NCBI GenBank assembly: GCA_020633295.1
Contig: JACKDW010000017.1
Location: forward strand, 124,001-188,000
Reading direction: 5' to 3'
Source: Myxococcales bacterium
GTDB taxonomy: Bacteria; Myxococcota_A; Polyangia; Nannocystales; Nannocystaceae
Length of the DNA stretch: 64,000 bases
Under the pieces are notes generated by a model. It saw nothing but the letters and a program-made list of their open reading frames with translations, did not search any database and was not told the DNA's origin. Both the position numbers and the translations under genes were made by a program. Shown here one piece after another: positions 27,714-37,700 of this stretch. How positions within the stretch are numbered: the first letter of the stretch is position 1; every line of letters begins with the position of its first letter.

Positions 27714-28157
27714 TCAAAGCGTCCCCACGACGGCGCGACAGATGTCGGCGCGCGACACGGTGCCGACGAGCTTGCCGTCCTCGACCACCGGCAGGCGCCC
27801 GATGTGCCGCTGCAGCAGGATCGTCGTCACGGCCGCGACGTCCTCGTCGGGGCTGACGACGATCGGGTCCTGGATCACGACCGGCGCGATCGGGCAGCTC
27901 GCGAGCTCCTGGCCCTTGCGCAGGAACACCTCGAAGGCGTCGCGCACGGTCCCGCCCTCCGCGAGGATCTCGTCGATGTTGGGCAGCGCGGTGCGCAGGA
28001 TGTCGCCCTCCGAGAGCACGCCGATGAACACGTTCTCGTCGTCGACGACCATGAGGTCGCCGATGCCCGAGAGCCCGACGATCTCGGCGGCGTACAGCAT
28101 GTTCGAGCTGTACCGGATCCGCGCCGCTCGCACCGTCATCACGTCCCCGACCCGCAT
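27714..28157 (-). CDS. Two-CBS-domain protein, upstream of the IDO fusion
   Basis: This 147-residue protein is a single CBS pair: MRVGDVMTVRAARI opening and VFIGVLSEGDILR closing the first repeat, then DPIVVSPDEDVAAVTT and LVGTVSRADICRAV for the second. It probably binds adenine nucleotides. It ends 38 bp before the IDO fusion on the same strand, so it may report cell energy or cofactor state to that enzyme; this is inference. The start at the first ATG of the domain is preferred over an upstream extension rich in Arg/Ala/Pro. Confidence 0.9.
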   Translation of the reverse strand: MRVGDVMTVRAARIRYSSNMLYAAEIVGLSGIGDLMVVDDENVFIGVLSEGDILRTALPNIDEILAEGGTVRDAFEVFLRKGQELASCPIAPVVIQDPIVVSPDEDVAAVTTILLQRHIGRLPVVEDGKLVGTVSRADICRAVVGTL

Positions 28158-28425
28158 ACGACCCGCCCGCGGCGACCCCCGGGCCGCCGCAGGCCGAGGA
28201 TATCGAGCGGGCAATTGGCCCGCAACGCCGCGTCCCCGCGCGTCGCTCGAATATGACCGTCAGGACATATGATTGGCGCGGCAAAAACCGCGCGCTGGCG
28301 ATCGCGCGCCGGCTCCTCCGGTCTCCGCGACGCGCTCGCAGGACCCGCGCCGAGGAGCCGCGCGCCGAGGCGCTCACGCCGAGGAGCTGTGCGTCGAGAC
28401 AGGCTCGCAACGGCGCGCGCGCGGC
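28158..28425. other. Intergenic, 268 bp, with palindrome
   Basis: This gap lies upstream of the CBS/IDO operon and downstream of the serpin. It contains ATGAC-N6-GACAT at 28253-28268 within a longer ATATG...CATAT symmetry, and a short GCGCGG-CCGCGC hairpin around an A-run near 28275-28295. No gene is seen. Confidence 0.5.
28253..28268. repeat. Degenerate ATG-N10-CAT palindrome
   Basis: ATATG and CATAT flank a 10-bp centre (ACCGTCAGGA) in an AT-rich pocket about 95 bp before the CBS gene. It could be an operator for the CBS/IDO operon. Confidence 0.4.
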
Positions 28426-29706
28426 TCAGCCCTTGGGGCCGGCGTAGCGCCCGCTGAACAGCACGAAGTCGGTCTCGTGGTCGTACGCGAAGAACAGGAA
28501 CGGGCGGTTGATGAGGACGTAGAGGCCCTCGGGGGAGCTCGTGTCCCAGCTCTCCACGACGGTCGCCGCGGCCGCCTTGATCCCGTGCTCGTCGATCTCG
28601 ATCGCCGCGCCGTGGAGCACGTCGCGGAGCGTGTACATGTCGCACATGAGCCCGAGCTCCTTGGAGTACTCGATCGTCGTGCTGTCGACCGTGAAGCGCG
28701 GCATCGTCAGGTCGACGAGGGTGTCGAGCGCCTCCTCGCGCGCGGCCTGCAGCTCGCCGAGCGTCACGTCCGCGGTGAAGGCGGCAAGATCCGCGAACGC
28801 GCCCTCGCGGGGCATGACGAGCATGACCGAGAGCTCGCGCTCGCGCAGGGGCACCGACACGGCGACGAGGCGCTCGGTCTCGTAGTACAGCGCGGGCGCC
28901 GTCGTCACGCCGATCATGTCCTGGGAGGCGACTGTGCCGTCGTCGAGGAAGAAGTCCTCGGCGCCGTAGTCCTCGAAGGCGCTCTCCCAGGGGCCGGTGA
29001 GCACGGCGACGTTGACGTCGAAGGAGGTCGTGTCCGACCGCGGGTACTCCGGCGGCATGAAGTCCACCAGCAGCCCCTGCGACTGCTCCTCGATCGTGCA
29101 GTTGATGACCTCGCGAACCGCCCCGCGGCGCTCGTCCGTGTCGGGCCGGGCGACCTGGTTTGGCGTCGCGCCGTAGATCTCGTGGACCGGGTTCTCGGCG
29201 GGCTCCACCCCGCCGTCGCCGCCGAGCGTCCAGGTCGACGGGCGCAGGTGGATCGCGATCGGGTCCTCGCCCTCGGGCCCCTGCTCGCGCGCGCGCGACC
29301 CGAGCTCGCGGATGCTCGCGCCCAGGGTCTGATGCAGCGCGTCGCCGGACTCGAGCGCGTGGATCGCCGCGAGGATCGTGCCGTGGCACGCCTGCGGCCA
29401 GCGGGCGTAGGCGAGCCCGAGGCCGAAGGTCATGGACGCGGGCGAGCTGGCGATCGAGGGGTGCTCGCCGGGGTCGGTGATCCGCAGGAGGTCGAGCGCG
29501 AGCGCCCAGCTCTGCTCGCCGGCGCCCTTGATGCGGGAGTCGGTTGATGTGCCGGTGGGCTCGCGCTCGTCCCCTGCCTCCCATCCGGCGGTCTTGGCCG
29601 CCGGCAGCGCGCGACACCTATCTCCGCAGGAGGCGAGCGAGACGCCCGTGATCGCGAGCAGCGCGCACGCGCCCGCCAGCTTAAGGAAGGGTTGATACGC
29701 AAGCAC
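28426..29706 (-). CDS. Serpin, secreted lipoprotein
   Basis: This 426-residue protein is a serine protease inhibitor of the serpin fold. An N-terminal signal peptide has lipobox SLASC. The serpin domain covers about 55-426. The reactive-loop hinge reads EHGIKAAAATVVE, with Gly at P15 and Ala-Ala-Ala-Ala-Thr at P12-P8, which is the inhibitory consensus. The loop then runs SWDTSSPEG before INRPFLFFAYD. P1 is near Thr/Ser, so an elastase-like or small-residue protease is the probable target. The GTG at 29706 is supported by TACACT ending 6 nt upstream. It is probably anchored in the outer envelope. Confidence 0.95.
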   Translation of the reverse strand: MLAYQPFLKLAGACALLAITGVSLASCGDRCRALPAAKTAGWEAGDEREPTGTSTDSRIKGAGEQSWALALDLLRITDPGEHPSIASSPASMTFGLGLAYARWPQACHGTILAAIHALESGDALHQTLGASIRELGSRAREQGPEGEDPIAIHLRPSTWTLGGDGGVEPAENPVHEIYGATPNQVARPDTDERRGAVREVINCTIEEQSQGLLVDFMPPEYPRSDTTSFDVNVAVLTGPWESAFEDYGAEDFFLDDGTVASQDMIGVTTAPALYYETERLVAVSVPLRERELSVMLVMPREGAFADLAAFTADVTLGELQAAREEALDTLVDLTMPRFTVDSTTIEYSKELGLMCDMYTLRDVLHGAAIEIDEHGIKAAAATVVESWDTSSPEGLYVLINRPFLFFAYDHETDFVLFSGRYAGPKG

Positions 29707-29712
29707 GCGGAC

Positions 29713-29718
29713 AGTGTA
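29713..29718 (-). promoter_or_regulatory. -10-like TACACT, leaderless position
   Basis: TACACT, preceded by GG, ends 6 nt before the serpin GTG, which decides that start. Confidence 0.45.
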
Positions 29719-29827
29719 CCGCGCGCCGTCCTGCTTCTTGGTGCAGATTCCACGGCGCGCGCGACTGGCTCATGGGTCACGCGACGTGACCAGCGGTCGC
29801 GTGACGGTCCGCGAACACTTCGCGTGA

Positions 29828-30451
29828 TCAGCCTGCGGCCGCCTGCTCGCGCGCCTGGGCCCGCGCGAGCGCGGGGCGGGCGAGCACGCGATCTCTGTAG
29901 GCGACGAGGTTCTCGGCCTCGAGCGGCTGCTGGGCGGCGGTCGCCCACGCGAGCGTGTGCCCGACCATGATGTCGGCGGCCGTGAACGCGTCGCCGAGCA
30001 GGTACGGGCGCTCGCCGAGCCCCGTCGAGAGCACCGCCGCGGCGCGCTTCCACTCGCTCGCGGCGGTCGCCAGGATCGCGGGCACGCGCAGCTTGGGCGG
30101 CAGGACGAAGGCGTGCTTGGTCATCGTCCACAGCGGCTGCTCGAGCTCGCCGATGACGAAGAAGCACCACTGCACGCAGCGCGCGCGCTCGAGCGGATCG
30201 CCGGGCACCAGCCCGGCGTTGGGGAAGCGCTCAGCGAGGTACAGCACGATCGCGGCGGACTCGGTGAGGACGGCGTCGCCGTCGATGAGCGCCGGCACCT
30301 TGCCGCCCGGGTTGATCGCGAGGTACTCGGGCGCACGCCCGCCGCCGCGCCCGAGCTGAATCGGGGTGATCTCGTACTCGGCGCCGACCTCCTCGAGCGC
30401 CCAGGCGACGCGCGTGGATCGGGAGTTGGGTGTACCGAACAGCTTGAGCAT
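29828..30451 (-). CDS. Glutathione S-transferase family protein
   Basis: This 207-residue cytosolic GST has a thioredoxin-fold N-domain (LFGTPNSRSTRVAWALEEVG), glutathione-site motifs NPGGKVPAL and LTESAAIVLYL, and a helical C-domain with FTAADIMVGHTLAWA. It probably conjugates or reduces electrophiles with glutathione. The NSRSTRV motif puts Ser near the thiolate. TACAGT ends 6 nt before the ATG. It is a single-gene unit. Confidence 0.93.
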   Translation of the reverse strand: MLKLFGTPNSRSTRVAWALEEVGAEYEITPIQLGRGGGRAPEYLAINPGGKVPALIDGDAVLTESAAIVLYLAERFPNAGLVPGDPLERARCVQWCFFVIGELEQPLWTMTKHAFVLPPKLRVPAILATAASEWKRAAAVLSTGLGERPYLLGDAFTAADIMVGHTLAWATAAQQPLEAENLVAYRDRVLARPALARAQAREQAAAG

Positions 30452-30457
30452 GCCCGC

Positions 30458-30463
30458 ACTGTA
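30458..30463 (-). promoter_or_regulatory. -10-like TACAGT, leaderless position
   Basis: GATACAGT ends 6 nt before the GST ATG. Confidence 0.45.
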
Positions 30464-30516
30464 TCAGCCGCGGGCGCGCGTCACCGCGCCCGCGTCATCA
30501 CGCGGCCGGAGTCCGC

Positions 30517-31494
30517 TCAGCCGACCGGGCCGTAGCCGGCGACCTTGAGCGGCGGCTTCTGCTCGCCGTCCGGCGACTTGCGACGACGCTTGCGCGCGCC
30601 GCCGAAGCTGTACTCCTTGGTCGGGAACTCCCCGCCGCGGACCTCGTCGCAGTAGCGCCGGACCGCGTCGACGCCGTCGCGGTAGAACTCGGCGTAGCGC
30701 TTGACGAACTTCGGGCGCAGGTTCGGCGTCAAGCCCAGCAGGTCGTAGCAGACCAGCACCTGCGCGTCGCAGTGGGGCCCCGCGCCGATGCCGATGGTCG
30801 GGATCGAGAGCGACTCGGTGATGCGCTGGGCGAGGTCCAGCGGGATGCCCTCGAGCACGATCGCGAAGGCGCCGGCGTCCTCGACCGCGCGGGCGTCGGC
30901 GAGCACGCGCTCGGCGTCGGCGGCGGTGCGACCCTGCACGCGGAAGCCGCCCATGGCGTGCACGCTCTGCGGCGTGAGCCCGACGTGACCGACGACGGGG
31001 ATGCCGGCCGCGACGATGCGCCGGATCGTCGGCGCCATGTCAGCGCCGCCCTCGAGCTTGACGGAGTGGGCCGCGCCCTCGGCGAGGAAGCGACCGGCGT
31101 TGCGCAGCGCGTCGACCGGCGACACCTGGTAGCTCATGAACGGCATGTCGCCGACGATGTGCGCGCACCGGGTGCCGCGGGCGACGGCGCGGCAGTGATA
31201 GATGACCTCGTCGACGGTCACCGGCAGCGTCGAGTCGCGACCCTGCACGACCATGCCGAGCGAGTCGCCGACGAGCAGCATGTCGACGCCTGCCTCGTCG
31301 AGCAGCTGCGCGAAGGTGGCGTCGTAGGCGGTCACCATCGTGAACCGCTCGCCGCGCTCCTTCATCGCGCGCAGGCTCGGGACGGTGACTGGTTTTCGTT
31401 CAGGCGGGCTCGCGCCGCGCGGGGTACTCGAGTTGGAAGAGTCTTGCACTTGGTTGTGGGTGATCCGGTCGCGGCCAGGTGCATCCCGGTCCAC
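30517..31494 (-). CDS. panB: 3-methyl-2-oxobutanoate hydroxymethyltransferase
   Basis: This enzyme adds a hydroxymethyl group from methylene-tetrahydrofolate to 2-ketoisovalerate, giving ketopantoate for pantothenate and CoA. Family motifs are KPVTVPSLRAMKERGE, VGDSLGMVVQG (metal Asp), VKLEGG, VGHVGLTPQSV and IGIGAGPHCDAQVLV. The 325 residues are longer than usual because of about 33 polar N-terminal residues and a basic tail (GGARKRRRKSPDGE). The GTG at 31494 lies 16 nt after TACAAT (31511-31516). An internal start near the VTVPSL motif is possible. No panC or panD is adjacent. Confidence 0.94.
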   Translation of the reverse strand: MDRDAPGRDRITHNQVQDSSNSSTPRGASPPERKPVTVPSLRAMKERGERFTMVTAYDATFAQLLDEAGVDMLLVGDSLGMVVQGRDSTLPVTVDEVIYHCRAVARGTRCAHIVGDMPFMSYQVSPVDALRNAGRFLAEGAAHSVKLEGGADMAPTIRRIVAAGIPVVGHVGLTPQSVHAMGGFRVQGRTAADAERVLADARAVEDAGAFAIVLEGIPLDLAQRITESLSIPTIGIGAGPHCDAQVLVCYDLLGLTPNLRPKFVKRYAEFYRDGVDAVRRYCDEVRGGEFPTKEYSFGGARKRRRKSPDGEQKPPLKVAGYGPVG

Positions 31495-31722
31495 GCCTGA
31501 GCACGAGATGATTGTAGCCAGGATTCTTGACGCGCGGCAACCAACGCCGCGGTGGGCCGAGCAGGCGCCGCGCGCGGCCGACCTGGCGACGACGCCGGCG
31601 CCCGGGCGCGGCGACTCGAGGCGAGGGCGTCACGCGCGTCGCGGCGCGCCCTGCCGCGTCACGACGAGCGCGCGCGGCTCGACGCGAGCACGCGGGCGTT
31701 GTCGAGGTGGTCGACGGCGGGC

Positions 31723-31904
31723 GTCGACGGAGGACGTCGACGGAGGACGTCGACGGAGGACGTCGACGGAGGACGTCGACGGAGGGATCGACAGAGGTAC
31801 GCGCGAGACATGAGCGCGAGACATGAGCGCGAGACATGAGCGCGAGACATGAGCGCGAGACATGAGCGTGGGACGTGATCCAGAGACGTGATCCAGGGAC
31901 GTGA
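31723..31904. repeat. Fourteen consecutive 13-bp units in two sequence classes
   Basis: Units 1-6 follow GTCGACGGAGGAC, with the last two degenerate. Units 7-11 are GCGCGAGACATGA. Units 12-14 drift to a consensus ending GACGTGA with TCCAG starts. The 13-bp phase never breaks. Confidence 0.93.
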
Positions 31905-32356
31905 TCCAGGCAGTTCCTCGCGGGAGATCATCTCTCGCGCGTCCTGTAGACAGTTGGGTTTGCATCCAGCCCGCGCGCGCTCGTGGACCACGAACACGCG
32001 CTCGCGCGCTCGCCTCGTGAACTGCCCGGGTGTACAAACGACCGATGGTGTCCGTGCGTGAAGCGTCAAGAGTCCTCGGTCACCCCGCGCCCGAGCACGC
32101 GGTCCAGGACGCGACTTGCGGCGACCGCCACCCGACCGCGCGCGCGCGCGCCGTGGGCCCGCCGTGCCTGTTCCGCGCGCGCCGCCCCGCGCCGCCGGTG
32201 CACGAGACGCTCGCGCGCCCCCGCGGACCCGAACCGCGCTGACGATTCCGCGCGCCGCCGCGGCGCGAACGCGCGACGCGGCGCCGTCGTGAACCTGCCC
32301 GAACGGTCCGCTGCGCAGGGCCCCGGGCGCGCGAGCCAGCGCCCGCGGAGTTCGGG

Positions 32357-32362
32357 CATACT
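32357..32362 (+). promoter_or_regulatory. -10-like CATACT, near-leaderless
   Basis: CATACT ends 8 nt before the GTG at 32371. Confidence 0.4.
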
Positions 32363-32370
32363 GGCGCTCC

Positions 32371-33402
<1,032 letters not shown>

Positions 33403-33531
33403 ACCGCGAGAGTCATAGGATTGAGCCCGATTGAGGAGACCGCACCCACCGTGGAAAAAGTCGTACCCATTCTTGGAGATCACTCCCGCGCGTCCGCGCC
33501 GATGTGGGTCAAGCCCGCAGTGGCTCGCTGG

Positions 33532-34128
33532 ATGCGTCTCGACCTCTCCCGCGCGCTCTTCGTCTCGATCCTGTGCGTCAGCGCGGCGGGGTGCAACTCG
33601 CTCGACTGCGAGTCGCTGGCCATGCTGGGCGAGCCGACCGTCGAGGTCGGGACTGGCGAGGACGAGTTCACGCCGCTGGGCCCGGGCGACGTGCTGACTG
33701 CGGTCAACGGAGCTCAGGGCGGACAGCACGTCTGGGGCGCGGTGCGTACACACAACCTGCACCCCGGTTCCGGCTCCGTGGAGGACCCGGAGACCACCTT
33801 CGAAATCGCGGACGCGGACGGCGTGATCGCCACCTCGGGCCGCGTCACGATGGGGCTGCACTCGCTCGGCGACGGCGACGCGGAGCAGAGCGGCTACTTC
33901 GTGTTTCCGCAGGTCGACTACAACAGCACCCCGTGGCTCTACCCGCCGGACTACGACCCGGCGGCGACCGGCTACGAGGGCTCCTACGACGCGAGCCTGC
34001 ACGCGCAGATGGAGCTGGAGACGCGCACCTTCGTGCTGAGCGCGATCGTCGAGGACGGCTGTGGCCGCAGCGCGAGGGGCGAGGCGATGGTGCGCCTGCA
34101 GGGCGTGGGCCAGAGCTACGGATACTGA
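33532..34128 (+). CDS. Putative secreted lipoprotein, 198 aa
   Basis: The preferred start gives a typical signal peptide (MRLDLSRALFVSILCV) and lipobox SAAGC. The mature part is beta-rich, with paired Cys (NSLDCES and DGCGRS), Tyr/Pro-rich motifs (PWLYPPDYDPAATGYEG) and a C-terminal immunoglobulin-like strand pattern. No family is recognised. An upstream in-frame ATG at 33502 and longer frames exist, but a 5' extension would bury the signal peptide. Confidence 0.65.
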   Translation: MRLDLSRALFVSILCVSAAGCNSLDCESLAMLGEPTVEVGTGEDEFTPLGPGDVLTAVNGAQGGQHVWGAVRTHNLHPGSGSVEDPETTFEIADADGVIATSGRVTMGLHSLGDGDAEQSGYFVFPQVDYNSTPWLYPPDYDPAATGYEGSYDASLHAQMELETRTFVLSAIVEDGCGRSARGEAMVRLQGVGQSYGY

Positions 34129-34189
34129 CGCTACGTCGCGCCCAGCTCGACGCTGCCACAGCCACGCGCTCGCGCGGGACCGCCGACGC

Positions 34190-34555
34190 TCAGTCGATCA
34201 CGCTGGCGATGTTGCCGCTCAGCTCGCGCATCGGCAGCGTCGCGCCCCAGTAGCCGAGCGCCACCGCCAGCACCGCGGCCGCCGCCACAAAACCCAGCAC
34301 CGCGACTCTCGTACCGAGCTGCTTCGCCAGCAACGTCGCCGCGCCGACCGACCCCAGCGCCGCGACCGGCATCAGCCGAAGATACGTCGGATGCGTCACC
34401 AGCCGGGTTAGCCACGGCAGCTCCGCGTCAAGCTCGCGAAACGCCTCGCGCAGCTCGCCGAACGAGACCGCGAACCAAGCGAGCACCAGCCCCGCCGCCA
34501 CGCCGAGCCCCGACAGAAACCCCGCCCAGTAGAGCTGCCGCTCGTCACCCGTCAT
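34190..34555 (-). CDS. Hypothetical membrane protein, 121 aa
   Basis: Three hydrophobic helices are visible: residues about 10-30, 58-75 and 85-105. The stretch FRELDAELPWLTRLV resembles the cytoplasmic segment of GspF/PilC-type proteins, but the protein is far too short to be one. TACAAC ends 8 nt before the ATG. Confidence 0.65.
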   Translation of the reverse strand: MTGDERQLYWAGFLSGLGVAAGLVLAWFAVSFGELREAFRELDAELPWLTRLVTHPTYLRLMPVAALGSVGAATLLAKQLGTRVAVLGFVAAAAVLAVALGYWGATLPMRELSGNIASVID

Positions 34556-34563
34556 CGTTCACG

Positions 34564-34569
34564 GTTGTA
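34564..34569 (-). promoter_or_regulatory. -10-like TACAAC, near-leaderless
   Basis: TACAAC ends 8 nt before the ATG at 34555. Confidence 0.35.
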
Positions 34570-34744
34570 GCAGCTCCGTACGGCGCTCCATCGCGCCAGG
34601 TCCGCTGTGCCCCCCGGCGGCCGGTGGCCGCGGCGGCGAATCGTCCCCCGGAGGCATCATCCGGCCGCGGCGGGCTGGCGCTGACACGGCGGGAACGAGG
34701 ACGAGGAGGACAGGCCGACGAGCGCGCGCGCGCGGTGAAGCGCG

Positions 34745-37700
34745 TCAGCGCAGCCCCTGGGCGCGCTTCCAGTCGTCGAAGCGCTCGAGCTCGCGTCCGT
34801 ACTGATCCGGGTGCGCCCGCATGATCGGCTCGACCTCGTCGAGCAGCGCGCGCGCCCGCGCCCGGTCGAGCTTGAGCTCCCACAGCGTCATCGCCAGGAG
34901 CCGGCGGATGTTGACGCGCGAGGACTCCCGGACCTCGCCCGCGTGACGCTCGAGCAGCGCGTCGCCTCGCTCGGCGAAGGCGCGCGCCGCCTCGAGATCT
35001 CCGCGCGAGTAGGCCGCCCACGCCAGGCCGACGAGCGGCTGCACCAGCGCGGCGCTGTCATCACCGACCGTCGCCTCGAACAGCTCGAGCGCGCGCTGGT
35101 AGTGCGTCGACGCCTCGTCCACGCGCTCGCGTCGCTCGGCGATGAGCCCGAGGTTGTAGCGCAGCGACGCGTTCACCGGGTAGACCTCGCCGCGCGCGGC
35201 GGTCGAGATCCGCAGCGCCGCGCGGTAGCGCTCCTCCGCGAGCTCGAGCTTGCCGGCCTCGAGCGCGAGCGCGCCGAGGTTCGCGTAGATCGTCGCCAGC
35301 TTCGGGTGATCCTCGCCGAGCGCGGCGCGGTAGATCTCGAGCGCGCGCTCGAGCAGCGGCTCGCCGCGCTCGATGTCTTTCTCGCGGACATAGAGGCCGC
35401 CGAGGTTGTTGCACAGGATCGCCAGGCTGAGGTGCTCGGGCCCGACGAGCGGCTCGAGCATCTCGAGCGCGGCCTGGTACTGCGCGCGCGCCTCGTCGAG
35501 CTTCTCCTGGCTCTTGAGGACCGCGGCGATGTTGCCCATGGTCTTGGCGACCTGCGGGTGCACGGGTCCGAACGCGGCGATGTAGGCCTGCTTGGCGCGC
35601 TGGTAGTAGGTCAGCGCTTCGTCGTTGCGCTGCTGTCGCTTGGCGAGCGTGCCGAGGGAGGCGAGCGTGCGCGCGAGCGCGGGATCGTCGGGGGGCAGGC
35701 GCTCGGTCTGCAGGCTGAGCGCCCCCCCCAGCTCTCGCTCCGCGTCGTCGAAGTGCCCCTGCTCCATGTGCACGCGCCCGACGATGTGCAGCAGGCGGGC
35801 CTCGGCCGGGCCCGCGCCCTGCCCTGTGCGCTCGAGCAGCGCGCGCGCGACCCCCTCGTAGGGCGCGGCGACGTCGAAATTCAGCTGGCGGTTGCCGACG
35901 ACGTCGAGCAGCGCGAGCGCGGCCTCCGGCGCGAGCTCGTCGTGCCCGAGCGCGAGCGCCTGCTCGAGCGCCTGCGCGAGCGCGGCGACGGCTTCGTCGT
36001 AGCGCGCGTCCTCGCCGAGCAGCGCGCCGCGTCGCAGCAGCGCCTCCGCGAGCAGCGGGCGGTAGCCGAGCGCGCGCGCCTCCTCGACGACGTCGCGCGC
36101 CCGCGCCTCGCCGAGCTTGAAGCGACCGGCGCTCTGGTCGGCCTTGGCCCGCGCGAGCTCGCCGCGCTGCGCCGCGACGCGGTTGGCGACCTCGCCGTCC
36201 GCGGGCGGCTCGAGCGCGGCCATGAGCACGCCCCGATCGACGCAGCGCTCCACCGGCGTCAGCTCGCTCGCCGCGGAGATCGCGACCTCGATCAGCTCGC
36301 GGTCGACCTCGGCGTAGACGTCGACGAGCGCGCTCAGCTCGACGCGGCGCTGCTCCAGGCACTCCATGCTGCGGTCGAAGAGCGCGGCGGACTGCTCTCC
36401 TGCCTGATGATCAAGACATGTTTGACGGTACAGCTCGGCCCAGCGCGCCGCGTAGCGGTCGAGCTGGCCCGAGACGCGCCGCCAGGTGTCGACCGCGTAG
36501 GGCACGTCGGCCCGCGCGAACGCGTCGGCCCGCGCGTCCTTGACGCCGTCGTCCCAGACGTCGACGAGCCGCGCCTGGGCGCCGCTGCAGCGCTCGCGCG
36601 CCGCGGCGCGCAGGTCGGCGACCGCGTAGCCGCTGACGCCGACGGCGGCGGTCACGGCACCGGCGGCGAGCCAGCGGCGGAGCTTGCGTCGGGGGTCCCG
36701 CGAGAGCGCGGCGAGCAGCGCCTGCATCGACTGCCAGCGCTCCTCGGGGGCCATCCGGAGGCCGCGCAGCACGGCCCGGCGCACCCAGCCGGGCACGCGG
36801 CTGGACTGCGGGATCGGCTGCACGCGACCCTTCGTGATCTCGGTCGTCAGCTCGAAGAGCGTCGCGCCGGCGAAGGGGCGCTTGCCGTACAGGCCCTCGT
36901 AGAGCGCGACGCAGTAGCTGAACAGGTCTGTTCGGACATCTGCGGGACGACTGACGAACTGCTCCGGGGCCATGTACGCCGGCGTCCCCAGGATCGCGCC
37001 GTCCTGCGTCAGCTCGCTGGCGAGCGCGCGCGAGTGCCCGAAGGTCGAGTGCCCCGGCCCGCGCGCCGCGTCGGTCGCGACGCGGTCCTCACCTGCCTCG
37101 GAGGGCAATTCACACTCGGCGGTCAAGAGCGCGCCGCTGCCGCTGCCGCTGACGCTGACCGTCGACATCGAGCCCGTGACGCGGATCTCGCGCTCGCGCT
37201 CGCGCGCCGCGGCGCTGGGCGTGCGGGCGACGCAGGCGAGCCCGAAGTCGGTGACCTGCGCGCGCCCGTCGAGGCTGACGAGCACGTTGTCAGGCTTGAA
37301 GTCGCGGTGCAGCAGGCCGGCGTCGTGGGCCGCGACCAAGCCTCTCCCTGCCTGAATAAACAGGTTCAAGACGTCCTGCCAGCGCCGCGGCGTCTCGAGC
37401 CAGCGCGTCATCGTCGTGCCCTCGACGAAGTCCATCGCCATGAACACGCGCCCGCCGTGGGGCCCGACGTCATGGACCGCGACGACGTTGGGGTGCGACA
37501 GCCGCGCCATCGCCTGGGCCTCGCGGATCAACCGCAGCTGCGTCTCGGAGCCGCAGTGACGCCGGTGCAGCAGCTTGACCGCGACCTTGCGGTCGAGCTC
37601 GGGGTCGTAGGCCGCGTAGACGGCTCCCATCCCGCCCGCGCCGACGCGCTCGATGATCATGTACCGTCCGACGCGCGCGGGCGCGTCGTCGTCCTCGTCC

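Larger units (their letters stand above)
31495..32370. other. Intergenic, 876 bp, repeat-rich
   Basis: The gap contains the panB promoter and a 182-bp array of 13-bp units (31723-31904). An AT-richer spot (31930-31965) and GC-rich DNA with no convincing ORF follow. It is the longest non-coding stretch in the window. Confidence 0.6.

Noticed and set aside
24367..28272. Plus-strand ORF of 1301 codons opposite the IDO fusion
   Set aside because: The complement of a GC3-biased gene leaves such frames open. The translation is Arg/Ala/Val-rich and matches no domain.
24241..28410. Longer open frame extending the IDO fusion to 28410
   Set aside because: The extension runs over the whole CBS gene in another frame and has Arg/Gly/Ala-rich shadow composition. 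Domain similarity begins just after the ATG at 27675.
31723..31904. CRISPR array
   Set aside because: The units are 13 bp and abut directly, without spacers. No cas gene is nearby.
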